Under the pieces are notes generated by a model. It saw nothing but the letters and a program-made list of their open reading frames with translations. It did not search any database and was not told the DNA's origin. A stretch of DNA of 64,000 nucleotides from Lantana camara (taxonomy: Eukaryota > Streptophyta > Magnoliopsida > Lamiales > Verbenaceae): positions 50,413,001 to 50,477,000 of the forward strand of contig CM074855.1 of assembly GCA_037501455.1 (NCBI GenBank), in the 5' to 3' direction. A program made the position numbers and the translations under genes. Below are positions 48,631 through 59,784 of this stretch, piece by piece. Positions within the stretch are counted from its first letter, which is position 1; every line of letters starts with the position of its first letter.

Positions 48631-48760
48631 TGATTGTCTCCCGTGACTGGGTTACCCCTGGCGGGGAGTACTATATTGATTGTCTCCCGCGACTGGGTTA
48701 CCCCTGGCGGGGAGTACTACATTGATTGTCTCCCGCGACTGGGCTATCCCTGGTGGGGAG
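48631..48760 (+). repeat. 46-bp tandem repeat, about 2.8 copies, in solo LTR F
   Basis: Units begin at 48631, 48677 and 48723 (tgattgtctcccg...). Each carries CTCCCGC and GCGGGGAG, able to pair as a stem, so it is another hairpin array. Not seen in the other LTRs here. Confidence 0.85.
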
Positions 48761-49715
48761 AAAGAATTAGGTGGTTCGGGTTTGCAGGCCTCACCATCAC
48801 CACGGAGGAAGAAGGCTGGGAAAATGATTTATGATCATGTTCATGTATTATGTTATTAATGTTATGCATCGTGCGGGAAGGCCGGGACACGGATTGCCCA
48901 AATGATCAAGTCTCATGTTTATTGCTCGCATGTAGTATTATGTAGTGCATGATCACGTATTCAAAACTATTAAGTCATGTTCAACATACACGGTCGGAGT
49001 TTGGTTGGAGATTATGCACGCTCACTCGCCGAGCCATAATGATTATTCTTGAATTATGAAGTCAATGGATTTAATATGAATTAGTCGTAAAGTCCGGGCA
49101 TTGCTTTTCTGTCTTGTTGCCCTTCGTGGGAACTAACTTTAATAAAACCTTGCTCGGGATTTATGACTTGTATGTGCATGTTTTTATATATATGTATCGC
49201 TCCGGCTCACTCAGTCTTCTAGAGACTGATCCCTCTCTTTTCCACTTTTCCAGTTCCTTGTAGGGTTTGCTAGGCGGGAGTGAAGTCTTAGTGGTAGTCT
49301 CGAGTCTCACTTGTACACTTGAGTCACGTTTTACATGTGTATTATGTTTACTGTATCATGTATTTAAATAGGCCTGTGTGCCAACGCATGACTTATGGAT
49401 TATTGAGTTATTAAATATTGATTCGGGACAGGTTGCATGCTTAGTTGAACCCGTTGTTAGGTGCATGTTGAATTTAATTATGTTTATGGAATTAGGGCTT
49501 GTAGCTATTGTTGCGATTAATTATTATTAATTGCTTCCGCATTGCACTCTTCAGGTTGTTGAATTAATTGGTACAGGGTTAGATTCCGCCTAGTCAGGTT
49601 ATTTTGATTTTGTCACCCGTTCGCTATGAGTACGGTTCATGCTGGTTCATCAATTTCTTGTGTGGACTAGACTTATAGTGCGGGGGATGTGGTGCCTATC
49701 GTTGGGGGTGCTACA

Positions 49716-50462
49716 TGGGTGGTAAGGGCTAGCTACCCGAACCACCAACCTGGAGGAAAAAGGAGTACTTGTGCACCTGAATTGATTTCCTGTAGCAAGT
49801 GAAACTTAATTATTGCATGATCGCTTAATAACTTTATCATGTACACTAAAGGAGAAAGGTTGGAGATTGCTCACTCGTCGAGCCATTGATCACTTATCCT
49901 GAATTAAATATGATAGTTGTAATTCCATATACTGATATTCCGTATTTTCCTTGTTTCTTTAAAAACCTTATATGGAATTATGACTTGTATGAACTTTACC
50001 GAAATATATATTATTTATGTCATTCACTCAGTCTTGTAGAGATTGACGCCTCCCTTTTTGTCCCTCAGGTTCTTGCAAGCGTAGCTAGGCGGGAAATTGC
50101 ATTACTTAGTGTATTTTTATGTCTAGTTAGGTTACACTCATGTTCTGTACCACACACTCATTTATATACATTTTGTTTTGTAATACTGAGGCCGTGTGAG
50201 CCAAACACTTTTACCTCGTGTTGGATATGCTGACTTGGAGGTTGTATACTATTGACTAGCTATGATTTCAATTCCGCAACTCCTATTTATATTCCTGTAT
50301 ATTTCTATTGGTTACTTGACTTCATGGTACAAGATTAGTCCCGCCTAGTGAGGGTCAGTGTCATATCTCCGTTCGCTATGATTGGACTTGTGTACGGACT
50401 ATATTCGTATATAAGTTTGGTCCTAGTGCGGGGGATGTGGTGACCCATGCTCTGGCGTCACA
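49716..50462 (+). repeat. LTR of element E, second segment
   Basis: Continues E after solo LTR F: ctcactcgtcgagcc (49869), gctaggcggg (50083), gttcgctatga and gtgcgggggatgtgg (50427). It ends ggcgtcaca at 50462. No PBS follows, unlike A, B and G. Confidence 0.7.
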
Positions 50463-50760
50463 AGAACGACTTGATCTTGTGATGGTTTGTTTGTTGTGAG
50501 CCCTTTTTTGTGCCCTTGCATGTTTTAGTTTGAAGTAGTTGTGTGTGTGCTAATGTGCTCGGGAGATGGGGGATTCTCCGTCTTTATGTGTCCAAGATCA
50601 TTCGGGAATATTGCATTTTCCTGAATTTAGGAGTTTGCGAGACGTTGAATCTTTCAAACTTAGATGTTTGAGGGATGTGGGATTCCTTTTAACTTAGGAT
50701 GAGAGACGGGGTTCTCCCGTTGTTTGTTGAGAGAGGGCATTTTTATTCGACTTGAGGTCT
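50463..50760 (+). other. Remnant of a LARD internal domain next to LTR E
   Basis: Contains degenerate hairpin units (ggagatgggggattctcc, 50566-50583; GAGAGACGGGGTTCTCCC, 50701-50718) that elsewhere lie at the 3' end of LARD interiors. The PBS and the rest of the interior are absent, so a deletion joins LTR end to interior end. No gene. Confidence 0.5.
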
Positions 50761-50835
50761 AAGACAAAGTGACCCCCTCTCTTTTGCCCTCTTTGTTATG
50801 GTTTGCCGATTTTTTATCTTTAACCCTTGACAGGT

Positions 50836-50994
50836 ACATGAGGGAGCATGGTTACATGAGGGAGCATGGTTAACCTTTTCGGTTGTTGTGTCACATTTGG
50901 CCAATGCGGAAGAAACCATTACGTTCACGAGTGATGGAATTGATTCCCTTAGGTACGTCAAGGACATCGTTGCCGAATATGAGGGACTTTCAGT
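50836..50994 (+). other. Exon-like stretch with an 18-bp duplication, unidentified
   Basis: An 18-bp unit (acatgagggagcatggtt) occurs twice at 50836-50871, then an open stretch reads SHLANAEETITFTSDG and SLRYVKDIVAEYEG up to 50991. Its balanced composition differs from the AT-rich surroundings, and ttgacag before it resembles a splice acceptor. It may be a captured gene fragment or part of a lost transposon protein. I do not recognise it. Confidence 0.3.
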
Positions 50995-51675
50995 TAGGGG
51001 TGGACACAATTCGGTAAAACCGACCGAAACTGAAATTTTGGTTGGTACCGATTACCGAACCGAAATTATTTTTTTATAAACTTTCGGTATTCGCCTCGGT
51101 ATCGGTATTCCGATACGGTATATCGTACCGTACTGAATACCAAAATTATATATATGTAAAATATATATATATATATAATACTTTTACAGTTTTTTAATTA
51201 TACTCTCTTACTTAACGTTTTTAAAAAACGTGTTGCAAAGTAGTAAACACAAATCAATTACACATTTACACACTCACACTTACAGAAAGTCAGAAAGAAA
51301 CTTTAGACTTCATTTCAGATACAACACAAACCCTATTTTTCGGCCGTCGCCTAATCGCCCATCTCCAGCCTCCATGCGACCATGCCTTGCTGCCGTCGTC
51401 ATCTCAATTAGACACCTTGCCGCCGCACCGATCCAATTGGATTTCTTCCCCACCGTTGTGTATTTGTGTATTTGCCTTATCGAAAACTACTGTTATTATC
51501 TATTTGGTATTCTGAACTTGTGTGTTCTGAACTTTCATGAATAATGCCTGAACCTGATGGATGTTTAAAGCAAGTTTTGAATATGCTTTCAGTTTGCTGG
51601 ATTGTTTGTTGCAAAAAGGTTTTTCCTTTTTTTTTTAAAAAATTTCTCCATGGAATTTCGGTCGAACGGTTTTTA
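50995..51675 (+). mobile_element. hAT-like terminus with following sequence
   Basis: taggggtggacacaattcgg followed by repeated aaccga/accgaaa motifs is typical of the start of plant hAT elements. A leader-like stretch follows (51240-51460). No matching right terminus or 8-bp duplication is seen before the LARD sequence starts at about 51676, so the element is truncated. No transposase frame. Confidence 0.45.
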
Positions 51676-51901
51676 AGGCATACATTTGATGCAAAATGTG
51701 ATAAATAATTCAACAAAGCGGAAATTAAAACACGTGAAACACATAAAATTCAAACAAATTAATAGCAATGAATCAACAATTAGTACCAAGAATCAATGCA
51801 ATGCACAATTATCAAGTAGTTCCTAAGCCGTACGACCAAGACTCACAAGATACGACACTAGAACCTCGGTTTTGCAACCGGGCTCTGATACTACCTTAGG
51901 A
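51676..51901 (-). repeat. Duplicated 5' end of the G interior with PBS
   Basis: Nearly identical to 60038-60266. The PBS on the minus strand reads TAGTATCAGAGC (complement of gctctgatacta, about 51882-51893), followed by an 8-nt spacer up to the LTR end. Confidence 0.88.
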
Positions 51902-54674
51902 TGTAGCACCCAGAACGCTAGGTAGCCACATCTCCCGCACTATAGTTCAATCCACATATGGAACGAGCACCCATACATGAATCAAGCCTATAGCGAACGG
52001 GAGACAATAAAAAAATGACACTCTAGCTAGGCGGGACTAACCCTCAATTCAATTACAACATGCATAAACCATAAACGGAAGCATAAAATACATACATTCA
52101 TTTCATTATCATCATTCCAATTCATTTACATCAACTCCAAATATACCATTTCAAGATTCCATAACAATTTCATAAGTTCCAAGATCAAGTCAAAAAATGT
52201 ATATCTATATAAGTACCATAATAAGCACAAGCATAATGCAATGATGTGTACATATGCAATAACAATTATATGAACTGTGCTAGACCCGAAAAGGAATGAC
52301 CGACTCAATCGCACCTAGCATGCACCCTGCAAACCTGAAAATGTGAGGTGTCAGTCTATGAAAGACCGAGTGAGGGGTTTATAAATAAATATTAGCGCAA
52401 TTACCTTGCAAGCCATAATCTCGGGTAAGATTTTATAAAAGAAACAATATAAGTTTAAGAGTACAATAATTCCTTGCCCGAGATTACAACTATTCCAATT
52501 TAACAATACAATCAATTCAATTCGATCAATCAGTGGCCCGATGAGTGAGGGCAAATCTCCAACCTTTCTCCGACTGTGTACAATAATTCAATTATTCAAT
52601 GATTAGGTGCTCAAGCAATCAATTACAGTGCACAATTAGCAATTTCAATAACTCCTTCTTCCTCCGGTTGATGGTGGAATTGCAAGGCCCCACCACCCAA
52701 TCTCATTGGGCATAGGGTTCATGAGTCCCTATGCCCGGAACTCCTTCTTCCACTAATCTCCTAGTAGATTCAGGGGTCATCCCAACAATGTGAGGGGAGT
52801 GCAGAGTTACCCGTCAGCCCGTGCTTTCCCGGTTGGCTCATACACTAACCCTCGGGCCCACAATGAACAATACAATATACTCGCCACAATACAGTCAATC
52901 AATCGATCAATCGGTACAACTCGATTCAGTAACAGTAATAGTAACAGTAATTCAGTACAATAGTAGTGATTCAGTTGTAAATCATTTGAGGTTTATGGAA
53001 AACTATAGATATATGTATACATTTTTGGCTGAAATCCACATAATGGTTGTACGGGTTCTATATAACTAGAAATTAAACCTCACCTGACGAGCGACGGAAC
53101 ATGACAAGGATACAAGAAAGTGCTCAAATGATCAATGATCTCCGCCCTTGAGAAAAACTGGACAAGAAAGGAAATAACGGGAACTCGTGAGACGAGACTC
53201 AATATAAGACCAAGTATGACGCACGGCCATGCTCATGTAAATAAATAAAGCTTGCAATCAAGTGACACTTAGCATGTATGAAAACCAATTAACACCGAGG
53301 TGCAATTAATCTCAAGGAGTTATGTATACATATAATTCAATTATTTCAATTTCAATTTATATAGAGCATGGAGTCACACAATCATGTTTGAGCAATTAAA
53401 TACCAAGAAGTGTCAAGTAGGAGCATAATTATCTATTAATCGAGCATATATATCATATAATTCACATATGGGAGCCAAGAGAGTGAAAAGAAAGCAAGAA
53501 AAGAGGTTTTGGTGAAGTTGGGCAAAAACCCGACAATATTCGGGAACGTACACGCTGTAGGAAAACTGGAATATCTTAAGTTATAGAAGTTGGAATTGAG
53601 AGTTTCTTATTGGGTATGAAACTAGACACAAAGACCTTTCTGGTGATATATGTCTCGTTTTCTATTTCAAAACGAGAAGAAAATGGCATAGCCCCAAAGT
53701 TGGATGAAAGCAGTTTTCCGATAAAGTGGCGACACCAAGAGGAATTGATCATATCTCGCAAACTGGAAAATATATTGAGGTGATTCCAATTGTAGAATAT
53801 TCTATACTTCAAGAGATTTTCTTGGGTTAAAAAATCAAGTCAACCGGAGTTCGGATGAGGGTGTCCCGGCCGTGACAAAATTGTACTGAAAATCAGTCAC
53901 GGCCGCGAAGGAAATTGGCCAACCTTTCGACTTGTTGGTCGCGGCCGCGACCATTAATGGTCACGAAGCGGTCGCGGGTGCGACCACAACTCCAACAGTA
54001 GCAAAAGTGTTGGGAAAAACAGGGCAAGGCTCGATTTTTGGCTCCCAAGCCTTCCTACATCAAACCAATGCAAGAATTCAACTCAAAACTATCATATAAC
54101 TCATATATATCCTTTAGGCATCAATTAATCCATGGAAACATGCATAAACCATCAAGAATTCATCAATCAAAACCCATATAATTTCATGCCTTCAACTTCT
54201 CATTTTCTTCAAAAATTCATGCAAGCTTTCATATATAATGATCAAGATCATGCTTCTAATTACATATAACCAAGGAATTACTTCAAAATTCTCAAACCCT
54301 AACTTCATATATGAACTCAAGAATTCAATTAAATTCCCAACTCTACCTTAATGAAAGAAAGAAAGGAGAAATGATGGTATGATGATGATGCTTCCAACTT
54401 ATGCAACTTCTTCCTTGAATTAAAGCTTGGAATTTGAGATGAAATCTTCCTTTCCTCCTTGGTGTGATATACCGTGATTTAGTGTGTGTGTGTGTGTGTG
54501 TGTATGGGAATTTTGATGAAATAAAATGAAATGGAATGTAATGGAAGGAATGAGATAATATGCCAAAGTCTTACAAGAAATGGGATGACAAGGCACAATT
54601 TGCACTAAAGTCCCTAAGCTATATAAGTCATGCAATTAGGTATGTATATGTGTATGTATATAATTAAATGAGTC

Positions 54675-54717
<43 letters not shown>

Positions 54718-55158
54718 GTGCATATGTATGCATTGTATATAATTAAAGTAGGATGAAAAGTCTTGGCATTAAAACTTATTTGCACATAAACCCTTGCCTC
54801 TTAGGAATTTACAAGTTAGAGATGCATCAACTCGGCATGTATGTGAGATGATTATATAAACATATATATATAGCTCTAAAAGAATATGATGAAATGGAGT
54901 TGAATATACATATATACATATTATGCTAAATCACTTGAATCATGTTCGGAGAATTAAATATACACTCACGTAATTGAATTCACGAAGTTATAATTAAATC
55001 AAAATTACAAGTATTCAAATCATGGAAATTAAATAGCGCTAATCAAATGAATATGAATCATGCCAAAAATTATAAATTGATAAAATTTCATGTAAACACT
55101 TAGTAATATAATTCACAAATATCATGAAATACATAATTTGAAAACTGGGGCGTTACAA
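51902..55158 (-). repeat. 3' LTR of element G (3257 bp)
   Basis: Plus-strand ends tgtagcaccc and ggggcgttaca. Very similar to 60267-63559. Carries reversed LARD tail modules, the palindrome array (53862-53985), a (GT)n run (54482-54502) and an (AT)n run (54679-54712). No gene supported. Confidence 0.93.
53862..53985. promoter_or_regulatory. Paired near-palindrome array in LTR G (3' copy)
   Basis: 16-bp units at 53862, 53895, 53937 (GGTCGCGGCCGCGACC, perfect) and 53970; starts 33, 42 and 33 bp apart. Confidence 0.62.
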
Positions 55159-55174
55159 TTCTCTCCCCCTTAAG
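55159..55174 (-). other. Polypurine tract of element G
   Basis: Minus strand TTAAGGGGGAGAGAAT directly before the 3' LTR, the same core as in A and B. Confidence 0.88.
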
Positions 55175-55224
55175 AGGACCTGGTCCTCAGGTCCACTCTC
55201 GAGTTTGGAACTTAAAACAACAAT

Positions 55225-55329
55225 GAGAGAGCCCCGTCTCTCAAACAAGCAATGAGGGCAACCCGTCTCTCAAGCAAGCAATGAGAGAACCCCGTCTCTC
55301 CAACAAGCAATGAGAGAACCCCGTCTCTC
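55225..55329 (-). repeat. Tandem hairpin array upstream of the purine tract (LARD G)
   Basis: Four units, GAGAGACGGGGTTCTCTC on the minus strand, at 55225, 55254, 55283 and 55312 (period 29 bp). A fifth, decayed, follows. Equivalent to the arrays in A and B. Confidence 0.85.
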
Positions 55330-57832
55330 AACCAAGCAATGAGATCTCTCACTCACACAAAATAACAATTCAAGAGAACAATTATAAACACATTTATATA
55401 GTTATCACATAAGAAGCAAGTAGAGCAAGATCAATTACATCAATCCCCGATCATATAAAAACAACTTGCAATTAAGAAGGACTTATATACGTCAATAATG
55501 CAATTCCAAGATACACATGATATGCATGGTTAAGTGTACCGTTCACCGTTGCTTTAGCAAACGTCTATAGTGGTAATCCATTTCAACTCTTGATTTGATG
55601 TTCGAGGTTCTTTTGCCTATGTTGTCCTACCGGAAAATGCCCGGGGTACTCAATACTTTCATGATTACTCGGTCTTCATTCTACGATTGATTCCCTTATC
55701 TTTACTAGCCATCACAATCCTTTACTACGCTCTTGAGTGTGTGCTCGCCTGTAACCTAATTAACTCGTTTCTCATCAGAAATGGTACCCGGTTCCTCAAT
55801 TACTTGATCTAATCTTTATTACTCGAATCATAGTCCTCAATCCCGATAGTGTCTCTAGTTTATTATGGAAAACAACCAACAATCCGTATTCTCTTTTGTT
55901 TAAACTATGTATTCCTTCCTGGGTATTCCACTTCCCCACTCGATTAAATTAACTCTTACTTTGTTCATCACAGAATGTGATAATTTGATCGGCATCACCT
56001 ATTCGATGTCTTCCCTTACCAAACCCTTCTCGAATACTTAACTTTAACTCTTGAAGCGCTTACCACTTCCAATATTATTCTGGAAGTTTTACCCCGTCTT
56101 CTCCATTAAGTTTTCAACTCTTTGAATCCATATCTTCATTTATCAAGGCACTTATCTCTTCTAGTATTATTAGTGAAGTCTTCCTCACTTCGGTCTTGTA
56201 ATTTTACCGAGTGCTAAATCTCCCACCATTTCTTGAATACCTATTTCCGGTCCTTGAAGTGCTTCTCCTTGTTGAAATTCTTCTCAAATTTTTTCTCATC
56301 CCAACCTTAAAGAACATCAAATGTCAAAATCATCTAGTTCTTTTCCTTTTTCCACTTCCAAGAGATCCCATTGATGGTAACTCTTGCAATTTTGTTGTTT
56401 CTATTGAAAATAGTATGTTTGAGCTAATCCATAAATTTGAAGTCATTTCTCCGGTCACTCTCCCCCTTAAGAATGCCTATTCTTATCCGTTGGCTAATAA
56501 CATCGCTTCTTACATTAAAGATTCTCGACTTCTTCAACCCGACTTTCTTAATATGAACGGTTCCAAATCTCGCCACTTGTTCGGACATTTTATCTCATGT
56601 TTACTTTTGAAGCGATTGGTAAGAAAAGCGACCCCCTTTTCTTTTCTTTTTTTTTTCCCATGTCATACTTCGGTTGTGTCTTGGTCGAAGTAATGCTTGA
56701 TATGTGAGGTGTGGGAAGAAGTTTCTATCAAGAAAACACTTAGAATGCATGTGGGGTTAAAATGCCAATGTACGTATCACCTTTGTAGGTAATTAAAGAT
56801 GCAACACGTTGTAACAATTACATCAATTAAAAAAATGCATACAAATGGTAAAATTAAAACTATTTAAAACAATGTATGATGCACGTGCTTATGAATGCGC
56901 TGAACCTGTCACCATAGTTACATCTTTTAGCTTGACACTTGTTCCTCGTTTGTTGATTTACGAGCTTGCCTTGAATTGATTGGTCATTCCTTGTCACCCA
57001 CAGTCTTCCAATTCTTCAAAATCCCTTGCCTTCTTTCGAAGAATTAGTCTCTAATTATTATATTAAATCTTCACCCAACCGTCACCTCAATTGAAGTCCC
57101 CGGTTTATTCTTTACGAGTTCAAATAGCCGAATGATTTCACCCTCCAACTGCTTACACTTGATCACAAAATTTCTTTCTAAATTCCTTGTCTTTCTTCGT
57201 CGATTTCATTGTTGCTCCATATCTTTCAATTCTACCGCACCGCGCGACAATTCAGCTTGGATATGGAAAATAGACTCAATCCGACCAAAGATATAATCTT
57301 TAGTACTTTAATTTACCACGAACTTGAAATCACCATTTTAGTCGTTCTCTTTAACTCTTCTCATCCGACTTCTTTCTTAACCCGAAATCCAAAATATCTC
57401 AATTCCTTGTAGATCTACATCAATTACCTCGTTTTTGAATCCTTCCAATTTGTCATTTTCATGAACCCGAAATCGCTCAATTTCTTAAATTTTCCAAGTT
57501 AATCCAAATCCTATTCCAAGGTCCAAAATATCTCGATTCATCCCAAACTTAATTTCCAAATTTCGACCTCGACCCGAATCATTTGAGTTACTTTCTTCCC
57601 ACACTTTGATTTTAGTTCCAACAAGCAGAAGATTCTCAGTTCAATTACAAATCCGAACCTTGCATCATTATCTTCACTTTTTCCTTGCGTCAAATAAATC
57701 TCCTGAATCCCGGTTAATCCACCTCTTTTCGTAATGTAAATCCTCGTGTCTATCTTGTAAATTGTAAAAACCACGTTCCTTAATTGTCCCCTAAACTTAC
57801 TAGATCTTGTAAGTTACTCCCACCATGGATCC
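55330..57832 (-). other. Non-coding internal domain of LARD G, 3' part
   Basis: LARD interior read on the minus strand. Contains the ggtgacaggt...gcacgtgcatcatac island near 56875-56920 and the coding relic at 57123-57289. The plus-strand frame of 160 codons (56211-56693) is antisense to the element, has no recognisable domain and is not called a gene. Confidence 0.65.
57123..57289 (-). pseudogene. Conserved coding relic of the LARD interior (copy G)
   Basis: Reads FGRIESIFHIQAELS, ELKDMEQQ, then a stop, then further decayed codons and VIKCKQLEGEI. It aligns with copies A (4050-4400) and B (39870-40240), preserving IQAELS, MEQQ and KC-QLE. Shorter and more damaged than the other two. Confidence 0.45.
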
Positions 57833-59784
57833 TGTTGGAAAACAGAATCAGAAAGCAGCGGAATTTAAAAAAAAATTTTTTCCAACAAAAGGACCTTGAA
57901 CTCGCAATCGTGTAACCAAATTCGTAAAGATAGAAAACTTACTTTTCTATTATTCTTTCTTGAAGCGTTTCAAGCCACCCAAGAACGCTCTTCACGCGGC
58001 TTGATCCCCTCTCCTTGGTAAAGCTCGAATCTTCAAACTTCTAACTTGAAGTCTCTAGAGAAAGTCCACCAACTTGATCACAATCTAACTAGTAAGGATG
58101 CTAGTTCTCTAGTTAGTGTTTAGGCTTAACCTAGGGTTTAATTTAATCTTGGAGAAAGGAAGGTGTTCAACACATGAACCAAGAATTGTCTATTAGCTCT
58201 AAAGGGGAGCTCGAGCTCCCCTATATATAGGCAAGGGAGTGCCGAAATTCCTAGTCCTTTATGGGCTAGGATTTTGGTCCCTCTCTCCTATTACTTGAGG
58301 ATCAAGTATTTTCAACCTTGACTTTGAATTCTAATTCTAGTCAACTTTGAAGAGAGCTTAAAAAATATCCAAACTATTTTTGGATAATTTTATACTTTAT
58401 TTATTATAAAATAAATAACTTATTTTATCTAATTAATTAATTCATAATTAATTAACTAGATTATTTTCTCCAAAATTAGACTTTCTTTTTAATTCAAAAT
58501 TAAACCAAAGTCTATTAAATAATTAACTAATTAATTATTTAATATATATATAATATATATATATATACACGTGTGTGACACGTGTCACAGTGACACGTGT
58601 CACTCACGTGATCCACACGTGTGAATTCACACGTGTGGAACCCTCTTGGTCCGATTAACTCGTTTAATCATTTTCAAGCCTCAACTCATGTAACCAAGTT
58701 GTTGTGTGTGACCCTCTAGGTTCTCAATTCAATTAGCAGTGACCCCAATTAATTAATTCACTAATTAATTAATCAGTCCACAGATTAAACGACCATAGTC
58801 TAGCAACAGGTGTTTAACCCCTAGCTGAATTGGAATGTTCGGATTCGACAGAACCTTTAAGTCATTGAATCATGTGAGATACAATCCTCCTACTTACTAT
58901 CTCTCAACCAAGATCTAGGGCAAGGGAATAATCAGAACCCTAATAATCCGGTCTTAAAGCTAAGTGCATTTCATATCCATTTGATCTCAATCCAAGAAAC
59001 CCTTTTCTTGATGTCTTGATCTACTGCCTTGGCCAAGGACTCCATATGGCATATGAATGACTTACACAATAAGAGATCACCTTGCAAATGCAAGTGTAGG
59101 TCCTTTCTTGATTCTCATTCACTTTCATGAATCACTTGTGCAGCCCCAGCATAAGCCTTGAATCAGTTGTCTAAGGCGACACCCTTTAAAGCTTATACCT
59201 AAGACTACAGAGTTAACTCATAAAGTGACAAGGAACCTCAAGTCTAAGGATCAATTAATCACATCAATGACTCGTGAGATATTTCCTAATCTGGAAGTTT
59301 CCATTTCCTGAAATAGAAACTTCCTTTCCCATTTAGGAATGTTCTCACACGGGGCACCTCAGTGAACTTACTTATTAAAGTAAGCACCCTCATGTATCAC
59401 GCACGTATCAACTATACACTTTGCACCTCCATGAAACAAGGTGGTCCTTCTTAAGGGCGTGATCCCACAAGCAAGCCTTAGAGGAGTCAGGTTGACACTC
59501 CCACTGTCTGTAGGACTCATCGGCTTGGAGTATTTTACTAATCATGACTTATGTGATATAGGGCTCGTTTCATGAACCATTTCACCTAAATGGTAGAGTC
59601 CTAAAAGTCATCAGGATTAGGGGAGTTCTCATACATGCACAGCAAAAGTAAACGCATACCAAACAAGAGCATATAAAGAAGTGTTGCCTCAATTCGTTAT
59701 TTTATTCAAAGATTGTCTGTGATTACAATAAGGAAAAGCACAAAGCGGATATACAATCGGCTTTCTAGGGCACTATTCCTAACA
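57833..59784 (-). repeat. Solo copia LTR with gatcc target duplication
   Basis: Plus-strand ends tgttggaaaacag and attcctaaca, flanked exactly by gatcc (57828-57832, 59785-59789). Same family as 5005-7296 and the fragment 12441-12574. No internal region remains, so it arose by LTR-LTR recombination. Sits in the interior of element G. Confidence 0.95.
58568..58635. promoter_or_regulatory. Six-copy G-box (CACGTG) array in solo copia LTR
   Basis: CACGTG at 58568, 58579, 58594, 58605, 58616 and 58630, spaced 11, 15, 11, 11 and 14 bp, the exact mirror of the array at 6162-6229. Lies beside an AT-rich TATA-like stretch. Confidence 0.8.

Larger units (their letters stand above)
46600..49715 (+). 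repeat. Solo LTR F (LARD-type, 3116 bp) with tgggt target duplication
   Basis: TGTAACGCCCC start and gggtgctaca end, flanked exactly by tgggt (46595-46599, 49716-49720), with no PBS or purine tract adjoining. Contains a TGACGTCA palindrome near its start (46632-46639), a CT-rich leader-like stretch (46960-47190), the palindrome array (47552-47673), the conserved tail and a 46-bp tandem repeat. Open frames of about 100 codons in the leader have no recognisable domain. Confidence 0.94.

Noticed and set aside
56211..56693. 160-codon plus-strand open frame
   Set aside because: Antisense to the interior of element G, with no recognisable domain; B and A show no equivalent long frame.
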